From Aquimarina amphilecti (GTDB lineage: Bacteria; Bacteroidota; Bacteroidia; Flavobacteriales; Flavobacteriaceae): a DNA stretch of 64,000 bases. The stretch lies in NCBI RefSeq assembly GCF_900109375.1, contig NZ_FOAB01000006.1, forward strand, positions 62,001-126,000, written 5' to 3'. The notes beneath the pieces are model-generated. The model did not search any database and was not told the origin of the DNA. It saw nothing but the letters and a program-made list of their open reading frames with translations. The position numbers and the translations under genes were made by a program. Below, one piece after another: positions 48,265 to 58,859 of this stretch (positions are counted from its first letter, which is position 1; each line of letters begins with the position of its first letter).

Positions 48265-51200
48265 ATGAAAACTAACATTAAGATTTTATTGATAGCGAGT
48301 ATACTTTTTAGTATGCATGTATTCGCTCAAAAACAAAAAGCTGCTCCGATGGGATTTGTATATGCAGAAGAAGAAAAATTCATGTTGGACGGTAAGCCTT
48401 ATTACTTTTCCGGAGCTAATGTATATGATTTTTTTACTTATGGGTCTTCCAGTGGCGATATTGAAACACAGTTTATGGACAAAGAGCGTATCGATGGACA
48501 TATGCGCAGGTTATATAAAAATGGAATCAGAGTTGTAAGACTATGGGGCTTTAGCCATGAAGATTGGCATGGGTTTGAGCCTCAGAAAGGAGTATATAGT
48601 GAAGCTCAATTTTCTTTATTTGATTATATCATTAAATCAGCTGAAGCTAATGGGATAAAATTAATCGTCGCTTTAGAAAATTATTGGAATGATTACGGAG
48701 GTATCAAAGATCGTCTTAAATGGGAAGGAATCGATGTACAAGGTGCTGGAGAACATGATCAGGGACAATTTTTTACTAATCCATCGGCTGTACAAGGATA
48801 TAAAGATTATGTGGAGTATTTTCTTACTCGTGTCAATCATTATGATAATGTAGAATATAGAAACGATCCTACGATTTTAGCTTGGGAATTAATGAATGAA
48901 CCTAGATATCAAGGGTTTGGAGATGATGTAACTTCTGATGTTCTAAGGGAATGGGTTGATGATATGGGAGCCTTTATTAAAGATCTTGATCCCAATCATT
49001 TGTTAGGAACTGGTTTAGAAGCACACGGAACCAAATATAATTTTGGTGGAGACGAAGGAAATGATTTTATAAAAATACATGAATCACCATACATTGATTT
49101 TACATCTGCACATCCATATATTAGAGAAAGTTGGTCCAATTTTACATTAGAGCAAACCATGAAATTAATGGAACAATGGGCAAACGAATCTCATAATATC
49201 ATAAAAAAACCTTTGTATATCGGAGAGTTTAATGTAGAGATTCAAGAGCGTTATGAGTGGTGGGAAGAAATGTATGCTTTTATTGAAGAAAATAAGATAG
49301 GAGCAAGTGGTTTTTGGTGGTTTCCTGATAATAATACACCTAGAGATAAATTTGGAGTGTTCGAAGGCGATGTAGAAGTAGCTATTTATAAAGAACATGC
49401 TTTGAGAATGGAAGAAATGTCTGGAGGAGAGGCTATTTATTTATCGTTGTTATCTCCTAAGTCCGGAGATAAATATGTAACCGGTAGTATTGTACACGTA
49501 GAGGCTAATTTGCTTAATGAAAATAATACTATTAATAAAGTAGAGTTTTTTAGCAATGGAGAATTGATAGGAGAAGACACTACAGCACCTTATGAGTTAG
49601 ATGTATCAGGTTTACCAGATGGTAATTATATTATTACTTCAGTGGCTACAGGCATTAATGGGATGACTAAAAGATCAACACCTAGAAATATCCAAATAGG
49701 AGGAGAAGGTGTATTGTCGTTAGAATATAAGGATGCTTCTACAGAGGCGATAACAAACGTAATAAAACCACATTTTAGATTATTTAATAATTCTTCTCAG
49801 GATGTTGCATATTCAGATCTAAGTATTCGCTATTGGTTCGAGACAGAGGTTGATTTGCCACTTAGTTTTTTTATAGATTATGCCATGATAGGAAGTAGTA
49901 ATGTTAAAGGACAAATTGTTAATACAGAAGCTAATCAACATTATCTAGAAATTACATTCGACTCAGCTGCCGGAATATTAGGAAGAAATGCAGGTTCTGG
50001 TAGAATGGAACCTAAAATAGCAAATAGTAATTGGTCGGACACGGATCAAACAAATGATTATTCATATGACGGAACCAAAAAGGAATTTGCTGCTTGGGAT
50101 AAAGTAGCTTTATATCTTAATGGAAAATTAGTTAGTGGTGTTGAACCCGGAACAACAATAGATACTCCTACAGCGGTAATTCAAGCTTCTACTATCAGTG
50201 GAGATGGCCCCTTATCCGTAACATTTGATGGATCTGGATCTACAGACCCAAATGGAGATGTTTTAACGTATAGTTGGGATTTTGGAAATGGCAATACTGC
50301 TAGAGATATCATAGTATTACAAGAATTTACTGAATTTGGAGAAGCACTAGTAACTCTTACAGTAGATGATGGTAACGGAAATACAGATACGGAAACAATT
50401 ATTATTACAGTGACAGATCCGAATGTAGCGCCAGTTGCTGCTTTTACCAGTGATTTCGAAACAGGTATGGCACCAATACGTATTACTTTTGATGCGTCAG
50501 AATCAACAGATGCCAACAATGACACGTTATCTTATTCTTGGGATTTTGGCAAAGGTGATACGGCTACAGGAGTGATTGCTGCTTATCAATTTGAAACGGT
50601 TGGAGAATTTGATGTAACCCTAACTGTAAGCGACGGGAAAGCTGAAGATTCAATAATAAGAAAAATCGTGATTTCTGATGGAAATCCTGTTGCAAATATT
50701 ATTGCAGATGTAACTTCGGGACCTGCTCCTTTAGAAGTAACATTTGATGGTTCCGGTTCTGTAGACCCTTCTAATAATGTGTTAAGTTACTCTTGGGATT
50801 TTGGTGATGGAACAACAGAAACTGGTCAAACAGTTGTGCATAGTTTCGATACGGTTGGATTTTATACAGTAACACTTGAAGTAACTAATGGACTAGGGAG
50901 AATTGATACGAGTACGATAATAATTCAAGTACAAGAAATACTTCCAATTTCAGATATATCTGTAGCATATAAAGATGGAGGCAATGGTAATGCCACGGAT
51001 AACATGATCAACCCTCACTTTAGAATTTTAAACAACAGTGATGTGGCTCTTCCTTATCAAGACGTAACTATTAGATATTGGTTCACTTCAGAAGATAATA
51101 GTGACCTTAATTTCTGGTGTGATTGGGCGCAATTGGGATCAGAGCTTGTTAATGGTATTTTTAGTAAGAAAAATACTATAGATTATCTCGAAATTTCATT

Positions 51201-51672
51201 TGATCCTGCTTCTGGACAGTTATTACCTGGAGAGAATTCTGGACCTATACAAACAAGGTTTGCTAAAACAAACTGGAGTGCTTTTGATGAAAATAATGAC
51301 TATTCCTATAAACCATTAATTGCCGATTTTCAGTTTAATAATGAGATGACATTGTATGTGAATGGGAGTTTAGTTTGGGGTATCGAACCATCTACTTCTT
51401 TTGCTACAATGGATATACTAGAAAATATAAAAGTGTATCCAAATCCCGCCAAAAATTATATTAGTGTTTCAGGTTTTGAAATTCTAGAAAGAGCAGAAGT
51501 AAAATTAACAAACTTGGTAGGAAATGTGATTCAAAAAGCCAATCCAAAAGAAAGGCAATCTACAATTACATTTTCATTAGATAAACTAGAACAAGGGATC
51601 TATATTTTAGAGATTAAAGATGTTATTCAAAATATAACTTCAAGAAGAAAAATTATAATTAACAATAGATAA
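48265..51672 (+). CDS. GH5_7-like beta-mannanase with two CBM3 modules and T9SS tail
   Basis: This is a secreted GH5 enzyme whose sequence fits subfamily 7 endo-beta-1,4-mannanases: VRLWGFS near the start, ALENYWNDYGG, acid/base Glu212 in WELMNEPR and nucleophile Glu321 in YIGEFN. I choose ATG 48265 because MKTNIKILLIASILF is a signal peptide; the 48172 ATG adds a non-signal stretch. An Ig-like domain (about 391-480), a CBM3-like module (483-632), three PKDs (636-892), a second CBM3-like module (896-1045) and a T9SS sorting tail follow. CBM3 on a mannanase would hold it to cellulose while it strips mannan. Confidence 0.87.
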   Translation: MKTNIKILLIASILFSMHVFAQKQKAAPMGFVYAEEEKFMLDGKPYYFSGANVYDFFTYGSSSGDIETQFMDKERIDGHMRRLYKNGIRVVRLWGFSHEDWHGFEPQKGVYSEAQFSLFDYIIKSAEANGIKLIVALENYWNDYGGIKDRLKWEGIDVQGAGEHDQGQFFTNPSAVQGYKDYVEYFLTRVNHYDNVEYRNDPTILAWELMNEPRYQGFGDDVTSDVLREWVDDMGAFIKDLDPNHLLGTGLEAHGTKYNFGGDEGNDFIKIHESPYIDFTSAHPYIRESWSNFTLEQTMKLMEQWANESHNIIKKPLYIGEFNVEIQERYEWWEEMYAFIEENKIGASGFWWFPDNNTPRDKFGVFEGDVEVAIYKEHALRMEEMSGGEAIYLSLLSPKSGDKYVTGSIVHVEANLLNENNTINKVEFFSNGELIGEDTTAPYELDVSGLPDGNYIITSVATGINGMTKRSTPRNIQIGGEGVLSLEYKDASTEAITNVIKPHFRLFNNSSQDVAYSDLSIRYWFETEVDLPLSFFIDYAMIGSSNVKGQIVNTEANQHYLEITFDSAAGILGRNAGSGRMEPKIANSNWSDTDQTNDYSYDGTKKEFAAWDKVALYLNGKLVSGVEPGTTIDTPTAVIQASTISGDGPLSVTFDGSGSTDPNGDVLTYSWDFGNGNTARDIIVLQEFTEFGEALVTLTVDDGNGNTDTETIIITVTDPNVAPVAAFTSDFETGMAPIRITFDASESTDANNDTLSYSWDFGKGDTATGVIAAYQFETVGEFDVTLTVSDGKAEDSIIRKIVISDGNPVANIIADVTSGPAPLEVTFDGSGSVDPSNNVLSYSWDFGDGTTETGQTVVHSFDTVGFYTVTLEVTNGLGRIDTSTIIIQVQEILPISDISVAYKDGGNGNATDNMINPHFRILNNSDVALPYQDVTIRYWFTSEDNSDLNFWCDWAQLGSELVNGIFSKKNTIDYLEISFDPASGQLLPGENSGPIQTRFAKTNWSAFDENNDYSYKPLIADFQFNNEMTLYVNGSLVWGIEPSTSFATMDILENIKVYPNPAKNYISVSGFEILERAEVKLTNLVGNVIQKANPKERQSTITFSLDKLEQGIYILEIKDVIQNITSRRKIIINNR

Positions 51673-51685
51673 TAAATATAAGATC

Positions 51686-51721
51686 GATATAGGTGGTTAA
51701 TTATAAATAATCGCCTATATC
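51686..51721. other. Hairpin after the mannanase gene
   Basis: GATATAGGTGGTT pairs with a complementary arm (51709-51721) in 13 bp with two wobbles and a 10-nt loop. The tail is A-rich rather than T-rich. Confidence 0.5.
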
Positions 51722-51805
51722 AATCTAAAAAAAGAACAAATAAAAATAGAATTTATTGGAAAAAATAAAGAAGCTTTTTAGATCTCAAACTTGTGGTTCG
51801 ATTTT

Positions 51806-51875
51806 ACGAATTCTAGGATAATACCTGCGGTTAATAGAACAAGCGATACAGAAATAAGGGGTAATATTATTTTTG
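51806..51875 (+). promoter_or_regulatory. Shared CAZyme-locus promoter motif (copy 2)
   Basis: ACGAATTCT starts at 51806 and TTAATA at 51831 (25 nt later). A perfect TATTTTTG -7 box begins at 51868, 37 nt after TTAATA and 37 nt ahead of the start codon. No TTG lies at -33, which suggests an activator-dependent promoter. Confidence 0.65.
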
Positions 51876-51904
51876 CCGAAAATAATCAAACTCAACAATT
51901 AGCA

Positions 51905-54900
51905 ATGAAAAACAATCAAACTCTCAAGACCTTTTTTCGAAAATGTATATGGATACTTTTATTCATATTTGTGTCTTCAATACAAGCGAAAAATATCTAT
52001 GTAGCAAAAAACGGAAATGATTCAAATTCAGGAACACAATCAAGTCCATATAAGACAATTGCAAAGGCATCTGCAGTAGCAGAGGCAGGTGATGTTATTA
52101 TTATTGGAGAAGGAACCTATGAAGAAATTGTTAGGCCTGCTAGATCAGGACGTGCTGGTCAACCTATAACATATATTGCAAAAAATGGAGAAAAAGTAAT
52201 TATCTCAGCTATGCAGGCTTTAAGTGGCTGGCAGAAGGACAATGGTGCAATCTATAAGATAAAAGTAGATTGGGATTTAGGTCAGGAAAATTTTGTTTTA
52301 AATGGCAATACTGCAATGGACCTTGCTAGATGGCCTAATAACACCGATGGTACACCTTTTACGTTAAATTCTCGCAGAAATGATGGAGGTAGTGGCGCAA
52401 ATGTTGTGAATGGTGCATTTTTAACATCATCCCAAATTCCCAATATTAATTGGACAGGAGGATCTGTCTTCTTTTATGGAGATAAACCAGGTTCAGGATG
52501 GATTGCTTGGAAAGCATTTATTACTAGTAGTACTTCTGGTAGAGTAAATTTTAGTTTGGATAAAAATCCATCTTGGATACGTACATTTCACGCACCAAAG
52601 GATAAAGGAGACTTTTATTTAGAAGGAGTAAAAGGAGCATTAGATTATCAAAATGAGTGGTGGTTTAATTCCCAAACAAAAGAATTGTTTGTGCAAATGC
52701 CTGGTGGAGGAGCACCTAGTAATGGATCTGTACAAATGAGAAGAAGAAAAGTTACTGTTGATCTTAGTAGCAGAAGTTATATACATATTAAAAACCTAGC
52801 TGTATTTGGTGGGTCAATCGATATGCCGAGAAATTCGAATAATAATTTAATTTATGGAGTTTCCTCTTTTTATGGGAATCATATACTAGGTGTTCAAAAA
52901 GGATTTTCAGCCAATAAACAAAGCGTATTAATGGAGGGAAATAACAACATCGTAGAACGTTGTGAAATAGCCTTTGGAGCTGCAAATGGTATTAAAGTAG
53001 GTGGTGATAAAAATAAAATTCTAAATTCTAGAATTCACGATTTTAATTACTTAGGATCTTATGATGCCCCAATAAATGCCAGAGGAGGTAAAAACACTTT
53101 GTTTAAGAATAATACCATTTTTAGAGGAGGAAGAGATGGAATTCAATTTTTTAATAATAATAGTGAATTTTCTTATAATGATATCTATAGGGCAAATTTA
53201 ATCAATGATGATTGTGCTTTATTATATACGGTAGGAGGTCCGCATAACGGTAAAATTCATCATAATTGGTTTCATGATAATGAAGGTAGAGGGAAATTAA
53301 GAAAAGCAGCTGGTATTTATCTAGATAATGATGCAGAAGCATTTTCAGTACATCATAATGTAGTATGGAATGTAGAGTGGACAGGAGTTCAAATTAACTG
53401 GAATGGTAAAGATATAGATATCTTTAATAATACTTTGGTGAAGACAAAAGGAGGAGCAATGGGTGCTTGGCATAAAGAAGGGACTGCTTTTTCTAATGTT
53501 AAGGTTTGGAATAATATTGCTGATGTTAAAACTGAAGATGACCCTTCTACACAGGAAGATGAAGGTACTTTCGAAAGAGATGCGGATAAACAAAATAATG
53601 TAATTACTCAATCTGGGTATACGAATTATAACGGAAATAAATTTACATTAAAATCTAATTCTCCTGCTGTAAATGCTGGTAGAAGAATATCGGGTATAAC
53701 AGATGGTTTTGTTGGGTCAGCACCAGATGCAGGTGCATATGAATTCGGAGGCGAAAATTGGGTGCCAGGAATTAATTGGAACCCCGTTTTAGGCCCTACG
53801 GGTAATGGTTGTTATGGATTACCTGGCGAGGATTGTAATGATACAACTATTCCTGATGAGATAGCATTCGTAAACGCAGCAACATCAATTCAACCAGAAA
53901 CTTCTTATGATTTTAAAGTGAATTATAGTGCTTCGGCAAATAGAGAAATTGTAGTAGAATTTTGGTCATCCACAGGTTGGTTAGGTCAGCAGATGGTAAC
54001 CGTGAATGCTGGTACTGGAACAGCAAATGTTACCGTTGATTTGGCATCTGCACCAACTCCAGGTGCTGGATATATCTACAAAGCACATATAAGACCAGTG
54101 GGCACTACCTGGCAAGAAGCTATCGATAGAGACCAGGTGGATAATGTAACTGTTGCTAACCAAACATTTGCGGATAAGGTTTCCTTTAGCAATGCACCAA
54201 CTACTATTGTACAAGCAACTTCGTATTCATTTGATATTAATTATGAAGCATCAACAGATAGAGAAATCATAGTAGAATTTTGGTCTTCGGCCGGTTGGAT
54301 AGCTCAGCAGAATGTAACTGTTTCTGCAGGAAAAGGAATAAAAACAATTACTATTAGTCTTCCTACTGCACCGCAGCCTGGTTCAGGATATATTTATAAA
54401 ACTCATATCAGACCGCTAAATACATCATGGCAAGATGCAATTGATAGAGATCAAATTGATAATGTAACTGTTACTGCAGCATTTAGACAATTAGTAATAA
54501 ATGGTTCATACCAAATAGAGTCTACACAATCTAATCAAAGATTGTTATCAAGAGCTAATGAACAACATAGCGCGATTATGAGTAATCCTTATCCTTATAA
54601 CGATCAAGTATGGGTTTTTGATCATAAAGGAGATAATGTGTATACGATAAGAAATTTAGGGACTAATAGGTTTTTAGAAGTTCCTTATGCACGTTGTGGT
54701 AACGGAGAAAATGTTGCTACTTGGACAGATGCTAATGAGAATCATAAAAAATGGAAAGTAGTTCAGAATGGTGGTAATGCATTTAGTTTAAAACCGATGC
54801 ATTGTACATCAACTGCATTAGATAGAGCAGCTGGTGCTGTTGACGCTAACGTTCATATTTGGGGTTTTAACTCTGAAAACAATAATCAGAAATGGAAAAT

Positions 54901-55162
54901 TATCTCATTAGGTAATCGAGAAAAACCAGATGAAGTAAAATCAGAAATTCTATCAGTCTATCCTAACCCTTCATCTAATTCTATAACAATTCACGGGGTA
55001 GAAGAGAACGATATTCTAACTATATATGATCTAATGGGTAAAATTATTAAGCGAACTAAATTGACCACTAATAATGAAACATTGATTATTTCAGATATGG
55101 CATCAGGGCTTTATATTTTATCAGTATTTGGCAAGGATAAGGTGCAGTTCGTTAAGGATTAA
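51905..55162 (+). CDS. Parallel beta-helix protein with trefoil domain, paralogue 1
   Basis: This is a 1085-residue secreted protein of unclear enzyme class. After a signal peptide (1-29) comes the DUF1565-like KNIYVAKNGND start of a right-handed parallel beta-helix (about 30-610), with conserved DDCALLYT, HHNWFHDN, AGIYLDND and HHNVVWN motifs shared by all three paralogues. Two ~100-residue repeats ending in HIRPVG/HIRPLN (about 651-860) follow, then a ricin-type beta-trefoil (about 860-1005, QKWKI) and a T9SS tail. Such helices include polysaccharide lyases and GH families; I cannot assign one. I choose ATG 51905 because the upstream open frame holds the promoter. Confidence 0.8.
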   Translation: MKNNQTLKTFFRKCIWILLFIFVSSIQAKNIYVAKNGNDSNSGTQSSPYKTIAKASAVAEAGDVIIIGEGTYEEIVRPARSGRAGQPITYIAKNGEKVIISAMQALSGWQKDNGAIYKIKVDWDLGQENFVLNGNTAMDLARWPNNTDGTPFTLNSRRNDGGSGANVVNGAFLTSSQIPNINWTGGSVFFYGDKPGSGWIAWKAFITSSTSGRVNFSLDKNPSWIRTFHAPKDKGDFYLEGVKGALDYQNEWWFNSQTKELFVQMPGGGAPSNGSVQMRRRKVTVDLSSRSYIHIKNLAVFGGSIDMPRNSNNNLIYGVSSFYGNHILGVQKGFSANKQSVLMEGNNNIVERCEIAFGAANGIKVGGDKNKILNSRIHDFNYLGSYDAPINARGGKNTLFKNNTIFRGGRDGIQFFNNNSEFSYNDIYRANLINDDCALLYTVGGPHNGKIHHNWFHDNEGRGKLRKAAGIYLDNDAEAFSVHHNVVWNVEWTGVQINWNGKDIDIFNNTLVKTKGGAMGAWHKEGTAFSNVKVWNNIADVKTEDDPSTQEDEGTFERDADKQNNVITQSGYTNYNGNKFTLKSNSPAVNAGRRISGITDGFVGSAPDAGAYEFGGENWVPGINWNPVLGPTGNGCYGLPGEDCNDTTIPDEIAFVNAATSIQPETSYDFKVNYSASANREIVVEFWSSTGWLGQQMVTVNAGTGTANVTVDLASAPTPGAGYIYKAHIRPVGTTWQEAIDRDQVDNVTVANQTFADKVSFSNAPTTIVQATSYSFDINYEASTDREIIVEFWSSAGWIAQQNVTVSAGKGIKTITISLPTAPQPGSGYIYKTHIRPLNTSWQDAIDRDQIDNVTVTAAFRQLVINGSYQIESTQSNQRLLSRANEQHSAIMSNPYPYNDQVWVFDHKGDNVYTIRNLGTNRFLEVPYARCGNGENVATWTDANENHKKWKVVQNGGNAFSLKPMHCTSTALDRAAGAVDANVHIWGFNSENNNQKWKIISLGNREKPDEVKSEILSVYPNPSSNSITIHGVEENDILTIYDLMGKIIKRTKLTTNNETLIISDMASGLYILSVFGKDKVQFVKD
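53816..54249 (+). repeat. 434-bp tract shared with paralogue 3
   Basis: This tract lines up without gaps with 60801-61234 and differs at roughly a dozen positions by eye, far fewer than the flanking beta-helix and trefoil regions. It codes the first ~100-residue repeat and part of the second. Confidence 0.85.
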
Positions 55163-55199
55163 TCGAATAACATAGTATTTTTTGAATTAGGATAATACT

Positions 55200-55229
55200 C
55201 GCTAGTAATTAAATATTTAATTACTAGCG
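55200..55229. other. 30-bp perfect palindrome after paralogue 1
   Basis: CGCTAGTAATTAAAT and its exact complement meet with no spacer. As RNA it gives a 13-bp stem with an ATAT loop. A T tract does not follow. Confidence 0.65.
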
Positions 55230-55281
55230 GGGTATATCCCTGTTCAGTCTTTCAATAAAACAGTATATAATTACAAGTTAA

Positions 55282-55352
55282 TCTAATTCTAATAAAGTAT
55301 TTCTGATTAATAAAAAATGTAAACTTGGAAATATTTAATGTGATTAGATTTC
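55282..55352 (+). promoter_or_regulatory. Shared CAZyme-locus promoter motif (copy 3)
   Basis: TCTAATTCT starts at 55282, TTAATA at 55307 (25 nt later), and a TAGATTTC -7-like box at 55345 (38 nt after TTAATA). This is the least conserved of the five copies. Confidence 0.5.
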
Positions 55353-55379
55353 ATGATCAAACCAAATCAATACTTAACA

Positions 55380-58300
55380 ATGAAAAATAATCAAACTTTT
55401 AAAACCTTTTTTCGAAAACATATATGGATACTTTTATTTGTATTTGTGTCTTCATTACATGCGAAAAACATTTATGTAGCACCCAGTGGTAATGACAACA
55501 ATAATGGTTCTATCAATAATCCTTTTAAAACATTTGCTAAAGCAGTATCGGTAATGTCACCTGGAGATATCTGTATAATAAAGGGAGGGGTATACACAGA
55601 ACCATTATTAATTAATAAAAATGGGACTAATAATAATTACTTAACATTTAAAGCTGCAGATGGAGAAAATGTAAAAATAAAAGCAACAAAGTTTATCAAT
55701 GGATGGCAATTACATTCCGGTAACATTTATAAGGCATCTGTTAATATGACCTTAGAAGAAAGGTTTCGGAATGTTTACCATAATCAACAATATATGGATT
55801 TGGCTAGGTGGCCAAACAATGTTGATAACAATAGATTTACGGTAGATTGTAAGTTTATTGATAATGGTGGTAGTAATTATTTTAGTGTTTCGGGAATACC
55901 AAACTTCGATTGGACAGGTGGTTTAGTGTATTATATTGGCGGACACTCTGGTACTAGCTGGACGAGAAGAATTACTCGCAGTGCCGGAAATAGGATTGAA
56001 CACGCAGGAGTGAATATAAATAAATGGCCATTTAATCCTCATAACCCAACAATTGTAAGAAATGGACATAGAGGACAATTGTATCTGTTTAATAAGTTTG
56101 AAGCCTTAGATTATGCCAGAGAATGGTATTACGATACTGCTACTAAAATGCTTTATTTTCAGCCAGCTAATGGTAAAAAACCTACTAATAATACAGTAGA
56201 GTATGCCACTCGTAAATTTATTGCGGAAGTAAAAGGAGATTATATAAAAATAGAAGGTATTGAGTTTTTTGGAGGAAGTGTAAAGATCAATGGTCGTTCT
56301 AATATCTTTGAGAATAATAAAGTAATCCATGGAAGCGAAGGTTTTGATAATATAAATAGTACGAGCGCAGGTGTAGGTGAATCATCTATCGAAGTGTTGG
56401 GGCCTAATACTATTATAAGAAATTGTACTATTAATCATAGTTCTGCAAATGGAATTTCGGTTCAGAGTTGGGCAAATGCTCATAATTCTATTATCGAGAA
56501 AAATACCATTTCCAATATCGATTATTTAGGAATTCATGCTACGCCTATAAGAACGAGAGCAAATAATGTAAAAGTCCTAAAGAATAAAATTACCAATTCA
56601 GGAAGAGATGGAATGTACGTTAGTGGAGATAACTGTGAAGTTGCTTATAATGATGTGTCAAGAGCGCAGCTAATCAATGCTGATTCTGGAGTTTTTTATA
56701 CAGTTGGTGACGATAGACGAAAAGAAACGGAAATTCATCATAATTGGTTTCATGATTCTAAACCACCTTCATATGCTGGAAATAAAGCTGCTGGGATATA
56801 TTTAGATAATAATAGTAAAGGATATGTTGTCCATCATAATGTGGTATGGAATGTATCTTGGACTGGTTATCAGGTAAACTGGAATAATGAACATCTAGAC
56901 TTTTTTCATAACACTATCTGGAATGCAGGAGAAGCAATGGGTTCATGGGTAAATGGTTATCCACAAAGTGATAATAGAGTTTATAATAATTATTCGAATA
57001 AAGAAGGATGGCATGAAGCACCAGGGTTTGAATACAAGAATAATATTATAAGCGCAACATCTCCTTTAGAGAATGCGAATAATCAGAATTTTATGCCCAA
57101 ATCTAATGGATCTGTGGTCAATAGCGGAAGAGTGATTCCGGGATTCCAAAAACCTTATAAAGGTTCTGCGCCAGATATAGGAGCTTATGAACGAGGAGGA
57201 ACGAGATGGACCGCAGGGATTAATGCAATAGAAGATACAGGAGAAGGAGATGCAGCAAATGATCAAATAGTATTTATTAATCCTTCCACTACAATTGCTT
57301 CTCAAACTTCCTATGATTTTGAAATACAATACAGTGCAGATACCAATAGAGATATTGTAGTACAATTTTGGTCAGCTACCGAATGGTTAGGTCAGAAAAG
57401 AGTTACCGTGGGAAGTGGTTCAGATACTATAATTGTAACAGTCGATTTACCAACAGCACCAATCCCGGGTTCTGGATATGTTTATAAAGCAGATATTAGA
57501 CCTGTAGGTACTAGTTGGCAAGAGACTATTGATACAGATCAGATTAATAATGTAACTGTGCAAGGCCAAACATTAGAAGATAAAATATCTTTTAGTAATT
57601 CTCCGAATAGTATGGCGCAGGCGACTTCTTATACTTTAGATGTAAACTATGAGGCTTCTTCTAATAGAGAAATTGTAATGTCTTTTTGGTCAGCTACCGG
57701 ATGGATTGCAGCGCAAGAGGAAGTCGTAGCGGCAGGAACTGGATCTAAAGCAATTACAATCGATATTCCGAATATGCCACAACCTAGTCCAGGATATTTA
57801 TTTAAGGTACATATTAGACCTGTAGGAACTGGTTGGCAAGATGCATTAGCTACTGACCAGACAAATGATATTACTATTACTAAGCTTTTTACTCAGTTAA
57901 TCCCAAATGGTATTTATCATATAGAATCTCCTCAGAATAATGAGAGATTACTAGCTCGTGCCTTAGAAAGCCATAGTGCCAGAATGCATAAGCCAACAAA
58001 TTTTGATGATCAGAAATGGGAGATTAAGCATGTTAGTGATAATTCATATACTATTAAAAATGTAGGAACTAATAGATATTTGGAAGTTCCTTATGCACGT
58101 TGTGAAAATGGAAGTAATGTAGGTACTTGGATCAATGATCTGGATTCGCATAAAAAATGGAAAATCGTTAAGAATGGTAACGATATTTATGGGATAAAAC
58201 CAATGCATTGTATATCGAGAGGTTTGGATAGAGCAGGAGGAACCATTGGGACAAATGCCATTATCTGGAATTATAGCAGTACCAACACAAACCAAAAGTG

Positions 58301-58565
58301 GAAAGTTCTCTCCGTAGGAAACAGACAGAATCCTACATCAGATAATTCAGTACTGGCAGTATATCCAAATCCGTCCAAAGAATCGATTGCTATTCTAGGA
58401 GTTGAAGCGAATGATATTATTACTATTTATGATATCACTGGTAAAACGATTAAGAAAACGAAACTAACTTCTGGAGATGAGTTAATATCAATTTCGGATA
58501 TAGAATCTGGAGTTTATATACTATCTGTTTTCGGAAAAAGTAAAACACAATTTGTCAAAGAATAA
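55380..58565 (+). CDS. Parallel beta-helix protein with trefoil domain, paralogue 2
   Basis: This is a 1061-residue secreted paralogue of the preceding protein. It has the same signal peptide style (MKNNQTFKTFFRKHIWILL), a DUF1565/beta-helix region (about 30-615) with ADSGVFYT, HHNWFHDS, AGIYLDNN and HHNVVWN, two ~100-residue repeats (about 628-835), a ricin-type trefoil (about 838-980) and a T9SS tail. I choose ATG 55380; the ATG at 55353 adds nine residues but would sit next to the putative -7 box. Its repeats are more diverged from the other two copies, while its trefoil is very close to that of paralogue 3. Confidence 0.8.
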   Translation: MKNNQTFKTFFRKHIWILLFVFVSSLHAKNIYVAPSGNDNNNGSINNPFKTFAKAVSVMSPGDICIIKGGVYTEPLLINKNGTNNNYLTFKAADGENVKIKATKFINGWQLHSGNIYKASVNMTLEERFRNVYHNQQYMDLARWPNNVDNNRFTVDCKFIDNGGSNYFSVSGIPNFDWTGGLVYYIGGHSGTSWTRRITRSAGNRIEHAGVNINKWPFNPHNPTIVRNGHRGQLYLFNKFEALDYAREWYYDTATKMLYFQPANGKKPTNNTVEYATRKFIAEVKGDYIKIEGIEFFGGSVKINGRSNIFENNKVIHGSEGFDNINSTSAGVGESSIEVLGPNTIIRNCTINHSSANGISVQSWANAHNSIIEKNTISNIDYLGIHATPIRTRANNVKVLKNKITNSGRDGMYVSGDNCEVAYNDVSRAQLINADSGVFYTVGDDRRKETEIHHNWFHDSKPPSYAGNKAAGIYLDNNSKGYVVHHNVVWNVSWTGYQVNWNNEHLDFFHNTIWNAGEAMGSWVNGYPQSDNRVYNNYSNKEGWHEAPGFEYKNNIISATSPLENANNQNFMPKSNGSVVNSGRVIPGFQKPYKGSAPDIGAYERGGTRWTAGINAIEDTGEGDAANDQIVFINPSTTIASQTSYDFEIQYSADTNRDIVVQFWSATEWLGQKRVTVGSGSDTIIVTVDLPTAPIPGSGYVYKADIRPVGTSWQETIDTDQINNVTVQGQTLEDKISFSNSPNSMAQATSYTLDVNYEASSNREIVMSFWSATGWIAAQEEVVAAGTGSKAITIDIPNMPQPSPGYLFKVHIRPVGTGWQDALATDQTNDITITKLFTQLIPNGIYHIESPQNNERLLARALESHSARMHKPTNFDDQKWEIKHVSDNSYTIKNVGTNRYLEVPYARCENGSNVGTWINDLDSHKKWKIVKNGNDIYGIKPMHCISRGLDRAGGTIGTNAIIWNYSSTNTNQKWKVLSVGNRQNPTSDNSVLAVYPNPSKESIAILGVEANDIITIYDITGKTIKKTKLTSGDELISISDIESGVYILSVFGKSKTQFVKE

Positions 58566-58602
58566 CACATTCTAAGAATTATTTAATTAAAAAGAAAACA
58601 TC

Positions 58603-58640
58603 CTTTATGCGTTTGTCAAGAATATAGCAAACGTATAAAG
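58603..58640. other. Hairpin after paralogue 2
   Basis: CTTTATGCGTTTG pairs with a complementary arm (58628-58640) in 13 bp with one wobble over a 12-nt loop, without a T tract. Confidence 0.55.
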
Positions 58641-58764
58641 TGATGTAAACGAACAGAACCAATCGTGATAGTTTAGATCAAAGTATTTAGGGGAAATTAT
58701 CTGCATGTAGGGTGAAGAGAATTTCGATATAGCCCTAATTTATGTAATGGTCTCAAAATATCTA

Positions 58765-58834
58765 ACGAATTCTTTTTGAATCCTATCGATTAATAAAATA
58801 GAAAAATAATTTTTAAACGTATTTTATACATTTA
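58765..58834 (+). promoter_or_regulatory. Shared CAZyme-locus promoter motif (copy 4)
   Basis: ACGAATTCT starts at 58765 and TCGATTAATA runs from 58786, so TTAATA (58790) is 25 nt downstream. A TACATTTA -7-like box begins 37 nt after TTAATA (58827). The start codon is 26 nt after the box. Confidence 0.6.
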
Positions 58835-58859
58835 AAAAAACACAAACTACTTAATAACC

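Noticed and set aside
50181..50525. A 114-codon antisense frame inside the mannanase PKD region
   Set aside because: Repeated PKD codons produce Ser/Val-rich shadow frames; nothing supports expression.
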